A DNA stretch of 64,000 nucleotides, taken from an uncultured Collinsella sp. (GTDB lineage Bacteria; Actinomycetota; Coriobacteriia; Coriobacteriales; Coriobacteriaceae). The stretch's first letter is position 1; each line of letters begins with the position of its first letter. The position numbers and the translations under genes were made by a program. This document shows positions 24,229 through 33,556 of the stretch, one piece after another. The notes beneath the pieces were generated by a model that had not been told where the DNA came from, did no database searches, and was given only the letters and a program-made list of their open reading frames with translations. The DNA is taken from contig UQDE01000007.1 of assembly GCA_900539735.1 (NCBI GenBank), forward strand, positions 1 to 64,000. Direction: 5' to 3'.

Positions 24229-24948
24229 CTACAGCTCCACGCAGGGATTGTCGCGGGTCACAAGCGTCTTAACGACAACCGTAGCGCCCAGATAACGCTC
24301 GAGCAACTCGGCGAGACGATCAACGGCAGCCTGGCAATCCCCCATCCGCTCGGGCTCCACGCACTCAATCGCCAGGAACGCATCGGCCGAATCATCGGAC
24401 AGCGCCGTTCGAACGCCGTCGCGCCAGTTCCAGCAGCGGCACACGGCGCCCGCATCATCGATGTAGGCGAGCTCGCCGGGCAGCGTCGGATCGTCCGCCT
24501 CCTCGCCAAGCGGCCAGAACGCATCGCCACCGTCGGTCACCTTCAGGCGAAGGTCTCCCTCGATCGCATGTAGGTCCTCGCCTCCGACGGGCAGCGCGTA
24601 GGTCAACGACACCGTGTTGTAGATGTCCACCGCGGGCGCAATGTGGCCCACCGGCTTGCCTTTGAGCACGCGTTTGAGCAGGTTCTCGATTGAGCAACGC
24701 GCGCCCTTTTTGGTCTTGAACAGACGATAGGCCTCGCGCCATGCCTTGACCGGTGCGTTCTCGCTGATAGTATCGCTGGTCAGATGACGCTCCGCATCGA
24801 TATTGGCGCGGTCGAGCAACGCCGCAATCGCATCCACGTCCTCTTGAGGAATCTGAGCCGTGGGCTTCATGCCCTCCACGACCACAACACCGACCGCTGC
24901 CTGCGGAAACAGCTCCCAGAATGAATCCTCGGCAATAAAGCTCTTCAT
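24229..24948 (-). CDS. B3/B4 domain protein (PheT editing-domain-like)
   Basis: A 239-residue stand-alone protein built from the B3/B4 domain of phenylalanyl-tRNA synthetase beta (COG3382). In PheRS this domain clears mischarged tyrosine; the free-standing form may edit aminoacyl-tRNAs but is not well studied. Family segments include APVKAWREAYRLF (~60), SIENLLKRVLKG, and DIYNTVSLTYALPVGGEDLHAIEGD (~110-135). I use the ATG at 24948, with GGGAGAGCGT ahead; an ATG five codons upstream overlaps this site. Monocistronic between two palindrome A copies. Confidence 0.88.
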   Translation of the reverse strand: MKSFIAEDSFWELFPQAAVGVVVVEGMKPTAQIPQEDVDAIAALLDRANIDAERHLTSDTISENAPVKAWREAYRLFKTKKGARCSIENLLKRVLKGKPVGHIAPAVDIYNTVSLTYALPVGGEDLHAIEGDLRLKVTDGGDAFWPLGEEADDPTLPGELAYIDDAGAVCRCWNWRDGVRTALSDDSADAFLAIECVEPERMGDCQAAVDRLAELLERYLGATVVVKTLVTRDNPCVEL

Positions 24949-24976
24949 ACGCTCTCCCTTCATTGTGCGCGCCCGA

Positions 24977-25007
24977 GTGAGGGCGCCTAAACAAAAAGCG
25001 CCCTCAC
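24977..25007. repeat. 10-bp inverted repeat upstream of the B3/B4 gene
   Basis: GTGAGGGCGC 24977-24986 and GCGCCCTCAC 24998-25007 around TAAACAAAAA. It lies in the leader of the B3/B4 gene and could be an attenuator or operator. Confidence 0.45.
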
Positions 25008-25120
25008 AACGGCCACCTTCAAAGTCCTACGGTGCCGTCACAAGAACGCTTGCGCTGTCCCCATCCGGAGAAGGGGACGATATGTCAGGCGTATTGTAAC
25101 CCGAGTCATCCACACGAGCA

Positions 25121-25156
25121 AAACCACCACAAAGGTGCCTGTCCCCTTTGTGGTGG
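25121..25156 (-). repeat. Palindromic repeat A, copy 6 (terminator-like)
   Basis: Reverse-orientation copy, CCACCACAAAGG/CCTTTGTGGTGG around TGCCTGTCC, 20 bases behind the pckA stop on the minus strand. Confidence 0.88.
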
Positions 25157-25175
25157 ATATGGACTAACGGCGAAG

Positions 25176-26846
25176 CTAGTGGCGGAGTCCCAGCAGGCCG
25201 CGGCCGCGATGACGGGCCTCGGCGGACACCTGGGCGTGCGGGCCGGCGGCTTTGACGGACTCGGGCAGGTGCGAGTACTTCTTCTCGAAGTTCTCCTCGA
25301 ACATCACCGCCAGGTTGTGCGCGGCCTCGTCGTAGCGCGCGGTGCTCTGCCAGTATTGGCGCGGCACCAGGATGCCATCGGGCACGCCGTGGCACGTCGT
25401 GGGAATGTCGACGTTAAAGATGTCGTCGTGCACGAACTCGCTATCCTCGATGGTGCCGTCGAGGGCGCGTGCGACCAGCGAGCGCGTGTAGGCCAGCTCG
25501 ATGCGATGACCCACGCCGTAGCCGCCGCCAATCCAGCCGGTGTTGACCAGGTACACGCGTGTGCGGCCGTCGGCAATGCGCTCGCCAAGCATCTTGGCGT
25601 AAACCATGGGGTCGAGCGGCATAAACGGCTCGCCGAACAGCGAAGAGAACGTGGGCGTGGGCTCGGTGACGCCGACCTCGGTGCCGGGAATCTTAGCCGT
25701 AAAGCCCGTCACAAAGTGGTACATGGCGGCATCGGCCGTCAGGCGCGAGATGGGCGGCAGCACGCCAAAGGCGTCGCAGGTCAAAAACAGCACGACGCTC
25801 GGAGTGGTGCCCATGCCCTTAGTCCACGCGTTAGGAATGTGCTCCACGGGATAGGCCACGCGCGTGTTGTGCGTGATCGAGATGTCGTCGTAGTTGGGCT
25901 TGCGGTTCTCGTCGAGCACCACGTTTTCGCAAATGGCGCCAAAACGGACGGCGTTGAAGATCTCGGGCTCGTGGAAGGCGTCCAAGCCCTCGCATTTTGC
26001 GTAGCAGCCACCCTCGATGTTGAAGATGCCCATGTCGGACCAGCCGTGCTCGTCGTCGCCGATCAGCAGGCGCGTGGGGTTGGCAGAAAGCGTGGTCTTG
26101 CCCGTGCCGGACAGGCCAAAGAACACGGCAGTCTCGTGCGTGACGGGATCCATGCTGGCCGAGCAGTGCATGGGCAGCACGTCATCCTCGACGGGCAGCA
26201 GATAGTTCATGACACTGAAGATGGACTTTTTGATTTCGCCGGAGTAGCCGGTACCCGCGACCAAAATCACGCGCTCCTGGAAGTTGATGACCACGGCGGC
26301 GCTGGAGTTGAGGCCCTTGATGGCAGGGTCGCACTGGTAGCCGGGTGCCGCGAGCACGCAGAAGTCGGGCTCGCCGGTGCGCGCGATTTCACGGGCGAGC
26401 GGACGGGCGAGCATTTGCTTAATGAAGAGTGCCTGGCTGGCACGCTCGCAGGCAACAAGCAGGCGACGCGTGTGGTTGCGGTCGGCGCCCGCCATGCCGC
26501 GCGTGACGAACACGTCGCGCTCGTTGAGATAGTCGACGATGCCGGCCTTGATGGCCTCATAGCTCTCGACGGACAGCGGGCGGTTGACCGCACCCCAGGC
26601 GATCTTGTCGTGAACATCGGGGGTGTCAACGATAAAACGATCGTTGGGCGAACGACCAGTGCGCTCCCCCGTCTCGATCACCAGCGCGCCGTTGGATGCC
26701 ATGCGGCCTTCTTCGCGGCGGATGGCGTGCTCGACGAGCTCCGCGGCGGGTAGATCGACCAGCAGACGGGGTTGATTCTCGGCGGGATCTTCAACGAGTG
26801 TAATACCAAAGTTGGACAAAACTTCTGCAGGGGTAACACCAGGCAT
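25176..26846 (-). CDS. pckA: Phosphoenolpyruvate carboxykinase (ATP)
   Basis: Interconverts oxaloacetate and PEP with ATP/ADP, either for gluconeogenesis or, in gut anaerobes, for CO2-fixing fermentation. The 556 residues contain ETGERTGRSPNDRFIV near the N-terminus, the PEPCK-specific MHCSASM region, the Walker A GLSGTGKTTLS near residue 249, and NIEGGCYAKC. The start at 26846 is set by AAAGGAGGCCCC before the ATG. Length is normal for the ATP-type enzyme. A 16-bp perfect palindrome lies about 75 bases upstream, and a lactate permease gene is the next gene upstream on the same strand. Confidence 0.97.
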   Translation of the reverse strand: MPGVTPAEVLSNFGITLVEDPAENQPRLLVDLPAAELVEHAIRREEGRMASNGALVIETGERTGRSPNDRFIVDTPDVHDKIAWGAVNRPLSVESYEAIKAGIVDYLNERDVFVTRGMAGADRNHTRRLLVACERASQALFIKQMLARPLAREIARTGEPDFCVLAAPGYQCDPAIKGLNSSAAVVINFQERVILVAGTGYSGEIKKSIFSVMNYLLPVEDDVLPMHCSASMDPVTHETAVFFGLSGTGKTTLSANPTRLLIGDDEHGWSDMGIFNIEGGCYAKCEGLDAFHEPEIFNAVRFGAICENVVLDENRKPNYDDISITHNTRVAYPVEHIPNAWTKGMGTTPSVVLFLTCDAFGVLPPISRLTADAAMYHFVTGFTAKIPGTEVGVTEPTPTFSSLFGEPFMPLDPMVYAKMLGERIADGRTRVYLVNTGWIGGGYGVGHRIELAYTRSLVARALDGTIEDSEFVHDDIFNVDIPTTCHGVPDGILVPRQYWQSTARYDEAAHNLAVMFEENFEKKYSHLPESVKAAGPHAQVSAEARHRGRGLLGLRH

Positions 26847-26920
26847 GGGGCCTCCTTTAAAAACGCGACACGTGGACGCGGCGCGCACTTTACTCACGTA
26901 AAGCCCGTTGTACCCGATAT

Positions 26921-26936
26921 GCAAAAACGTTTTTGC
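26921..26936. promoter_or_regulatory. 16-bp palindrome upstream of pckA, candidate operator
   Basis: GCAAAAACGTTTTTGC is perfectly self-complementary with a central CG, the shape of LacI-family (CcpA-like) operators. It lies 75 bases upstream of the pckA ATG. Confidence 0.5.
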
Positions 26937-26984
26937 GACAAGGGCGGCAAGCCCGCCCAACGGTCAAAAATCGCAGGCAAGCGG

Positions 26985-27123
26985 CCTAGTCATTGGGGAC
27001 GTTTTTAAACGCCTAGTCATTGGGGACACTCTTGAACAGGCAACATTCAAGGAGTGTCCTCGGATGCCGGCACTTAGGGACGTTCCCAAAGTGCCGGCAC
27101 ATAAGGAACGTCCCTAAGTGCCG
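26985..27123. repeat. Dispersed repeat B, compound copy with 19-bp palindrome
   Basis: Two direct copies of GCCTAGTCATTGGGGAC (26984-27000, 27011-27027) are followed by a GGGGACACTCTTGAA/TTCAAGGAGTGTCCT near-palindrome (27022-27060) and then by a perfect 19-bp stem: CGGCACTTAGGGACGTTCC at 27068-27086 with its complement at 27105-27123. The last arm ends one base before the lactate permease stop codon, so the palindrome probably terminates that gene. Confidence 0.8.
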
Positions 27124-27124
27124 A

Positions 27125-28696
27125 CTACAGCGGCAGGTTTTGGCCGAGTATGGCTATGGCGCTCATGAGGACCAGCATGCCGGCAGCGTAGGGTAGCACC
27201 GCGCCCAGGAGTTCGGCATCCTTACCGCGCACGTGCACGGCGGCAAGACCAATGGCGAGGGTCTGCGGCGAGATCATCTTGCCGGCGGCAACGCCAAGCG
27301 CGTTCAGCGCAACCATCCAGTAGTCACTCACGCCCAGCGCGGTGGCAGCCTGGCTCTGGATGGGGCCAAACAGCATGCCCGAGGACGTGCCCGAACCGGT
27401 CACGAAAGCACCGACCGCACCAATCCACGGAGCCAGAATCGGGTACAGACCGCCAGCGACCGCAATGCAAAATGCGCTGATCGACGAAATCATGCCGGCA
27501 TAGCCCATCACCTTGGCGCAGCCCAGCACCGAAAGCATGGTGATAACCGTCGGCATCATCTGCTTCACAGTCGCGGCCAGCACCTCGCCCATCATGCGCG
27601 GCGAAGCGCCCTGAATGGCACCGCCGACAAACGCCGCCAGGAAAATCCAGACGCCTGGCGTGTTGATCCACGAAAACGTAAGCATACCGGGATTCTCACC
27701 GCAATACACCTGCACATGGCTCGCAAACGGCGCGAGCGCAGCATGTACAGCGGGCACCAGGTTGGACGTACCCAGCAGCAGTACAAAAATCAGAATGAAG
27801 CACGACCAGGCCGAAAGCGCCGATTTAACGGTGAGCTGTTCGCCGGCCTCGATATTCATATGGAAGCGTGCGTCCAGATGCCCCGACTTCTCGGCACGCA
27901 TGGCAAGCGCAGCTGTCAGCGCGAGCGAAACGATGGATCCTACGACCACGGCCAGCTCGGGGCCCACAAACATGGCAACGACCAGAGCCGCGCCGACAAA
28001 CGACACGCCGGAGAGCAACGCCACGCCGGCAACACCGTGCAGACGCTCGCCCACACTCGCGGCATTGCCCTGGTCATCGGCAACACGGCCCGCAACCAGC
28101 ACAATAAATAGCGGCATCACCACAAAGAACGGTGCGAGCTGCACCAGCTGAACGGTCGCTAGGTGAAGGGAATCCAAACCCACCAGGTCGGCAACGGACA
28201 CCGTGGGGATGCCGATGGAGCCGTAGGGCGTGGGCACGCCGTTGGCCAGCAGGCAGATGAGCACGGCAGGCACGGCCTCAAAGCCCAGGCCCGCGAGCAT
28301 GCCGGCGGGAATGGCGACAGCGGTACCGAAGCCGGCCATGCCCTCCATAAAGCCACCGAAGCACCAAGCCACGAGCAGCGCCAGCAGACGGCGGTCGCTG
28401 CTGATGGAGGTGATCATGCTGCCGATCACGTCCATGGCGCCCGTACGAACGCACAGGTTATACGTGAACACCGCGGCGATGATCACCAGGACGATGGGCC
28501 ACAGAGCCATCAAAAAACCTTCGAGCGAGGCGGTCGCGATCTGCGCTGCCGGCAGGTGCCACCATGCGAAGGCAAGCAAGCACGAAAGGACAAACGATCC
28601 GATAGCGGCCTTCCAAGCTGGCCATTTAAAGCACAGCAGCATCACGACCAGCCAAATAATCGGCACAAGAGCCAGTAAGAATGCGGCGACGTCCAT
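27125..28696 (-). CDS. L-lactate permease (LctP/LldP family)
   Basis: A 523-residue membrane carrier of the lactate permease family, taking up lactate (also glycolate in some members) with protons. Twelve or more hydrophobic segments are visible. Family features include the CFGGFMEGMAGFGTAVAIPAG segment (~115-135), PTPYGSIGIPT and the C-terminal GAFVTGSGTSSGMLFGPIQ. AAGGAG precedes the ATG by seven bases. Being next to pckA, it suggests lactate use feeding gluconeogenesis, although no lactate dehydrogenase gene is in the window. The 3' end abuts repeat B. Confidence 0.93.
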   Translation of the reverse strand: MDVAAFLLALVPIIWLVVMLLCFKWPAWKAAIGSFVLSCLLAFAWWHLPAAQIATASLEGFLMALWPIVLVIIAAVFTYNLCVRTGAMDVIGSMITSISSDRRLLALLVAWCFGGFMEGMAGFGTAVAIPAGMLAGLGFEAVPAVLICLLANGVPTPYGSIGIPTVSVADLVGLDSLHLATVQLVQLAPFFVVMPLFIVLVAGRVADDQGNAASVGERLHGVAGVALLSGVSFVGAALVVAMFVGPELAVVVGSIVSLALTAALAMRAEKSGHLDARFHMNIEAGEQLTVKSALSAWSCFILIFVLLLGTSNLVPAVHAALAPFASHVQVYCGENPGMLTFSWINTPGVWIFLAAFVGGAIQGASPRMMGEVLAATVKQMMPTVITMLSVLGCAKVMGYAGMISSISAFCIAVAGGLYPILAPWIGAVGAFVTGSGTSSGMLFGPIQSQAATALGVSDYWMVALNALGVAAGKMISPQTLAIGLAAVHVRGKDAELLGAVLPYAAGMLVLMSAIAILGQNLPL

Positions 28697-28800
28697 AGGT
28701 AGAAGCTCCTTGGTACCGCATGGGCGGCATCGGGGGTGTCACAAAACTTCAACAGGATACCGCACGTTTACCGACAAATTACAGCCGCCCGCCGAAATTA

Positions 28801-28817
28801 TTGAACAATCCGTTCAA
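28801..28817. promoter_or_regulatory. Inverted repeat TTGAAC-N5-GTTCAA, candidate operator
   Basis: Perfect 6-bp half-sites between the divergent lactate permease and flippase genes. TATACT at 28845-28850 is a likely minus-10 for the flippase gene. Confidence 0.4.
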
Positions 28818-28876
28818 AAACACGAACGAACACCGTCGCGTCTATACTAAAGCGCAGCAATAGAAAGGACTCCGCT

Positions 28877-30457
28877 TTGAGCATCACGCCCCTCGATAGC
28901 ATTCGCCGCGCCATCGCCCGCCGCAACGGCGTCTCCAACCCCGCTGCATCGAGAGACGGCGCCGCGAAGGCCCAGGGCGGCCGCATCGAGAACGGCCTCT
29001 TCCCTGCCTCGCACACTGCCGAGGAACTCGCACGCATCCAAGAGCTGAGTCAGCGCAACGCCGGCGGGCCCGATAGCAGCCAAGCCACACGTCGCCGGCG
29101 CGAACGCGATCGCAAGCCCGGCCCCGTCCGCCGCATGGTCAACGCTTGGTGGAACCGTCTGCTCGGCGCCGTCTACGGCGGCGGCTTCTCCATGCAGGAA
29201 GCGGAATACGAGGAGCACGCCACCAGTCGCGACTATCTTTGGAACACCCTGGGCACCGCCGTATGGGGCATGGCGTTTCCGCTGCTCACCATTGTGTCGA
29301 CGCAGCTCGTGGGCGCCGAGGAGGCCGGCAAGTTCTCCATCGCCTTTGTTACCGGCACGCTCATCATGATCGCGTGCAACTACGGCGTGCGCAACTTTCA
29401 GGTCTCGGACATCGACGAAAAAACCTCCTTCGCCTCCTACCAGCTCAACCGTTGGCTTTGCGGAGCGCTCGCACTAGGCTGCGGCCTCACGTACAGCAGC
29501 GCACGCGGCTACGATGCGCAGATGGCCACGATCGGCCTGGGCGTCTACCTCTATAAGGTGATCGACGGCATCGCCGACGTGTACGAGGGCCGCCTGCAGC
29601 AGGCCGACAAGCTCTATTTGGCCGGCATGAGCCAAACGCTGCGTTCCGCCGGCGTCATCGCGGTCTTTAGCGTGGCACTGTTCCTCACGCGCAGCATGCC
29701 CATCGCGGCCATGGCCATGGGCATCGCCGCGATTGCCTCGCTCGTGCTGGTCACCGCCCCGCTCGCCCTGCTCGAGACCGAAAAATCACGCCGCATGAGC
29801 CTGCGCGAGGCTGGCCACCTGTTTATCCAGTGCGCCCCGCTCTTTGGCGCACTGTTCCTGTTTAACCTTATCGAGAGCATGCCCAAGTTCGTGATGGAAG
29901 GCGCGCTGGCCTACAAGTATCAGCTGTACTTTAATGCCCTGTTCTTTCCGGCGCAGGGAATTTTGTTGAGCATTGGATTTATCTATAAACCGCAGCTCCT
30001 GCGTCTGTCGAGCATTTGGGCGAATCCGCGCAAGCGTCGCCGCTTTGACCTGATTATTGTTGCCGTTATGGCGCTGATCGTGGTCATCACCGGCGTGTGC
30101 GCCGCATTTATGGCAGGTCCCGGTATTCCCCTCATGAGCTTTATGTACGGTCTCAGCTTTGAACGCTACCGTACGCTGGCGCTGCTGATGGTCGTCGCCG
30201 GCGGCGTCACCGCGGCCATCGACTTTATCTACGCCATCATCACGGTGCTGCGCCACGCTGGAGACGTCACCAAGATCTACCTGATCTGCTTTGCCGTGAG
30301 CGTGGTGCTCCCGGTGATTCTGATCAATCTGCTCGGCCTGATGGGCGCCGTCGTGAGCTACCTAGCCATCATGGCCCTACTGCTGGTACTGTTGATTATC
30401 GAGTACGCCCACATCCGCCAACGCATAGAGAGGGACCGAAATCCGTACGGCGCCTAA
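28877..30457 (+). CDS. MOP-superfamily polysaccharide flippase-like membrane protein
   Basis: A 526-residue protein with about twelve membrane segments resembling Wzx-type exporters (polysaccharide_synt family), which flip lipid-linked sugars. Residues 1-~110 are a charged, soluble extension with RRRRERDRKPG and no known domain; the first membrane segment begins near residue 125. The start is an unusual TTG at 28877, supported by AGAAAGGACTCCGCT upstream; the next in-frame ATG lies far inside. No glycosyltransferase genes flank it, so the substrate is unknown. Confidence 0.75.
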   Translation: MSITPLDSIRRAIARRNGVSNPAASRDGAAKAQGGRIENGLFPASHTAEELARIQELSQRNAGGPDSSQATRRRRERDRKPGPVRRMVNAWWNRLLGAVYGGGFSMQEAEYEEHATSRDYLWNTLGTAVWGMAFPLLTIVSTQLVGAEEAGKFSIAFVTGTLIMIACNYGVRNFQVSDIDEKTSFASYQLNRWLCGALALGCGLTYSSARGYDAQMATIGLGVYLYKVIDGIADVYEGRLQQADKLYLAGMSQTLRSAGVIAVFSVALFLTRSMPIAAMAMGIAAIASLVLVTAPLALLETEKSRRMSLREAGHLFIQCAPLFGALFLFNLIESMPKFVMEGALAYKYQLYFNALFFPAQGILLSIGFIYKPQLLRLSSIWANPRKRRRFDLIIVAVMALIVVITGVCAAFMAGPGIPLMSFMYGLSFERYRTLALLMVVAGGVTAAIDFIYAIITVLRHAGDVTKIYLICFAVSVVLPVILINLLGLMGAVVSYLAIMALLLVLLIIEYAHIRQRIERDRNPYGA

Positions 30458-30514
30458 TTCGAATCAATTTGAAGAAAAGAAACGTCGATGTTTTGGCACC
30501 AACCTCTTGCGCCG

Positions 30515-31354
30515 TTATTCCCCGGGGCGAATATTAGCGTAGAACTCCGCCCCGTCGTCCAGGCGCAGGATGCCCACGCGGCCGAACTCGGAGCCGGTGG
30601 CGGCGGCGCAGTCGATGTCGATGCGATCGGGCACACCGGCAGTGTCCTCGCCGCCCAAGCGCACGATCTGCCCGCGTCCCGATTCCTCATCGAGCCCCGC
30701 CAGACCACCGACCTCGCAATAGCGCCCAAGCGATACCGTGGGCGTGTGGCCGCTCACCACGACCGGGCCCTTGCCCTCGGCAGAAAGCAGCCCGGTCGGC
30801 ACATCCCAATAGCCGTGACGAATCCATAGCAGGTCATCGGACGACTGCACCGCGAGCATCTGCTGCAGCAGCTCGCGATCGGCACCCACCGCTCCGACGC
30901 CATCGGCACAATCGACGCCATGCTCAAGCAAAAACGCGCGCGCCGCCTTCATCTCGATTCCAGCATGTACCAGCAGATACGGGCGCTCCTCGGTCTCGAT
31001 CACCGCGTAGAGCGGCAGCGCGGCCATCCAACGCACGAGCTCCTCGTATGCCTCAAATTCCATGTCGTTGAGCTGCTCGCGCGTCGTCCAGCCACCGTTG
31101 ATATCCCAGGTCTCGGCATCGAGCGGATCCTGACCAATGATGGCATCGAGCATGATCTGCTCGTGATTACCCTTGAGCACGTGGGCGTTGGGCAGCGAGC
31201 GCACGAGCTTAATAACGCCGACCGGATCGGGCCCGCGATCAATCATGTCGCCCAGCACGTACAGCGTGTCGTCGGACGTCAACGAGATCTTAGACAGGGC
31301 CTCGTCAAGCGCACGCACGTGCCCGTGAGCATCAGATGTCACATAGATCGCCAT
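30515..31354 (-). CDS. Metallophosphoesterase (PPP-type phosphatase)
   Basis: A 279-residue calcineurin-like phosphoesterase. The dinuclear metal site is complete: SDAHGH (residues 7-12), GDMIDRGPD (~35-43), GNHEQ (~62-66), VHAGIE (~128), and SGHTP (~198). The order and the GDMIDRGPD motif place it in the PPP family near bacterial serine/threonine phosphatases and diadenosine tetraphosphatases. I cannot decide between protein phosphatase and Ap4A hydrolase from sequence alone. It converges on the flippase gene and appears monocistronic. Confidence 0.88.
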   Translation of the reverse strand: MAIYVTSDAHGHVRALDEALSKISLTSDDTLYVLGDMIDRGPDPVGVIKLVRSLPNAHVLKGNHEQIMLDAIIGQDPLDAETWDINGGWTTREQLNDMEFEAYEELVRWMAALPLYAVIETEERPYLLVHAGIEMKAARAFLLEHGVDCADGVGAVGADRELLQQMLAVQSSDDLLWIRHGYWDVPTGLLSAEGKGPVVVSGHTPTVSLGRYCEVGGLAGLDEESGRGQIVRLGGEDTAGVPDRIDIDCAAATGSEFGRVGILRLDDGAEFYANIRPGE

Positions 31355-31607
31355 GGTACGCCTCTCCTTGCATTGCGGCCGAAGCCCGGCTCCGCAACTA
31401 AAACTTCAAGTTGAACTTAAACGTTACCCATTGTACTCCGTTGCAATAAAGCTGGAAAGGGTTTCCGAGCAGAGGCAAAGACGGCAGTCGTCTATGACGA
31501 TATCGCGCACGCCCGCAATCCAACCCCATAAACCCACCATCTTTGGGTACAAATAACCGCAGGCAACTGACCGTGCCACGCCAACCACCCAGGAGCGGAC
31601 ACTCCCT

Positions 31608-33209
31608 ATGAACCAGATTCTTCTCTTTATCGGCCTCGTCATTATTCTGTGCCTGACCATCAAACCCGTCGGCAAAAAGCTCCCCTTCCCCACCCTGCTC
31701 ATCTTTATCGCGCTCGGCATGCTGTTGGGCGTCAACGGCCCGGCGCATATCGACTTTAGCGACTATGCGCTCACCGAAACCGTCTGCAGCACGGCGCTGC
31801 TGTTCATCATGTTCTACGGCGGCTTTAACACCAATATCGACCGCGCCAAGCCCGTCGCTGCGCCGGCGGTGCTGCTGAGCACGCTCGGCGTCGTCATCAC
31901 TGCCGGCATCACCGGCGTATTCGCCCACTTTGTGCTGGGTTTCGACTGGATCGGCGGCCTGCTGCTGGGATCGGTCGTGGCGTCCACCGACGCGGCCAGC
32001 GTCTTTAGCGTTCTGCGCGAGCACAGCCTTTCGCTGAGGGGCGGCACCGACTCGCTGCTCGAGGTCGAATCGGGCTCCAACGACCCCGTCGCCTACATGC
32101 TCACCGCTGTGCTCGCTACACTCGCGGCCGGCGGCGACATCAACATTCCCGCACTGCTGGCCAAGCAGATTATCCTGGGCGTGGGCCTGGGCCTTGCCAT
32201 CGGCTGGGCGGCGGGCCGCCTGATTGAACGCGCGCACGCAACGGCCAAGGACGCGCAGACCATCTTTTTGTTCGCCGTGGCCATCGTCGCCTACGCGCTG
32301 CCGAGCTACCTGGGCGGCAACGGCTTTTTGGCTGTATACCTGGCCGGCATTGTGCTGGGTGCCAGCGACATCACCGGCAAAGTCGAGATGGCGCACTTCT
32401 TTGACACCCTCACCGAGATGGCAGAGATGACCATCTTCTTTTTGCTGGGCCTGCTCGTTACACCCGCACGCCTGCCGCAAATGCTGCTACCGGGCCTGGC
32501 ACTCATGGCGTTTATGCTCTTTGCGAGCCGCCCCATCGCCGTAGGCATGCTGCTGGCGCCGTTTAGGACGAACCCTCGCCAGGTTGCGCTCGTAAGCTGG
32601 GCGGGTCTGCGCGGAGCAGCTTCGGTCGTCTTTAGTCTCTTTGCCGTGGTGGCCGGCGTTCCCGGCGGACACGACCTATTTGACCTGGTGTTTGTGATTG
32701 CCGTGTCGAGCATTGTGGTGCAGGGCTCGCTTCTGCCGGCGGTGGCGAAGAAGCTCGACATGATCGATGCGACCGGCGACGTGCGCCGCACCTTTAACGA
32801 CTACCGCGACGAGGACGGCATGTCGTTTGTAAAGCTCAAGGTGGGCGCTGGACATCCGTTTGCCGGACGCTCGCTCGCGGACATTGGCAGCGCCACAGAT
32901 ATGCTCGTGGTCCTGGTGCTGCGCGACGGTGCGCACCCGGTACTGCCCAATGGCGACACCGTGATCCAGGAAGGCGATCTGCTGGTGATGGCCGCCCCAA
33001 CGTTCGAAGAGCGTGCCGAGGTTACACTGCGCGAGGTCACCGTGACACCCCACGGTCGCTGGGCCGGCCAGCGCCTGTGCGATGTGTCGCAAGGCAAGCA
33101 TCCGTTTATTGTGGTGATGCTCAAGCGCGAAGGCCAGACGATCATCCCCGATGGCAACACTCTAATATACGCCGGCGACGAAGCCGTCATTGCCACGCTG
33201 GCGTCGTAG
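31608..33209 (+). CDS. K+/H+ antiporter, CPA1 family with two TrkA-C domains
   Basis: A 533-residue cation/proton antiporter of the YcgO/CvrA (NhaP2) type. Residues 1-~390 form about twelve membrane segments with ASTDAASVFSVLRE and VESGSNDPVAYMLT, which hold the conserved acidic exchange residues. Two cytoplasmic TrkA_C-like domains follow: FVKLKVGAGHPFAGRSLADIG (~405-475) and VTVTPHGRWAGQRLCDVSQG (~480-533), likely ligand sensors. The ATG follows CAGGAGCGGACACTCCCT. The 253-base gap upstream shows no ORF. Potassium is the family's usual ion; sodium is possible. Confidence 0.9.
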   Translation: MNQILLFIGLVIILCLTIKPVGKKLPFPTLLIFIALGMLLGVNGPAHIDFSDYALTETVCSTALLFIMFYGGFNTNIDRAKPVAAPAVLLSTLGVVITAGITGVFAHFVLGFDWIGGLLLGSVVASTDAASVFSVLREHSLSLRGGTDSLLEVESGSNDPVAYMLTAVLATLAAGGDINIPALLAKQIILGVGLGLAIGWAAGRLIERAHATAKDAQTIFLFAVAIVAYALPSYLGGNGFLAVYLAGIVLGASDITGKVEMAHFFDTLTEMAEMTIFFLLGLLVTPARLPQMLLPGLALMAFMLFASRPIAVGMLLAPFRTNPRQVALVSWAGLRGAASVVFSLFAVVAGVPGGHDLFDLVFVIAVSSIVVQGSLLPAVAKKLDMIDATGDVRRTFNDYRDEDGMSFVKLKVGAGHPFAGRSLADIGSATDMLVVLVLRDGAHPVLPNGDTVIQEGDLLVMAAPTFEERAEVTLREVTVTPHGRWAGQRLCDVSQGKHPFIVVMLKREGQTIIPDGNTLIYAGDEAVIATLAS

Positions 33210-33250
33210 CAGCCCGTCCCAAATTAGCTGCCCCCATCCCTCTTCAGCTA

Positions 33251-33502
33251 CTAGCTGTCACCCACGGCAAAGTCGCGGAGGTCGAGGCCCTCGCGTTCGG
33301 CTCGGGCCAGGAGCTCTTGGGGCGACTCGTCCTCGATATCCACCACGTCGAGCAGGGCGGCGGGAAAGTCCACGCCGGCCGCACTCCCCGCGCGATCGAG
33401 CAAGCTCTCGTGCAGCTGACCTACATCGACATTGATTTTAATGCCGCAGCTTCCCACCGGGTAACCGCTGTTGATTAATCGAGCACCATAAATGAGATGC
33501 AC
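33251..33502 (-). CDS. Small hypothetical protein, 83 aa
   Basis: An 83-residue frame that looks protein-like (VDVGQLHESLLDRAG, ESPQELLARAEREGLDLRDF) with balanced composition and an acidic helical C-terminus. It starts with GTG and has no clear ribosome site, and it faces the MazG-like gene head to head. I do not recognise a family; the C-terminal helix is antitoxin-like in style, which is weak evidence. It could be a remnant left by insertion of the neighbouring cassette. Confidence 0.35.
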   Translation of the reverse strand: MHLIYGARLINSGYPVGSCGIKINVDVGQLHESLLDRAGSAAGVDFPAALLDVVDIEDESPQELLARAEREGLDLRDFAVGDS

Positions 33503-33556
33503 TAAATCTCAGACAACGCCATAATTAAACATTGGCCATCAGGGGGGTTGCGGACA

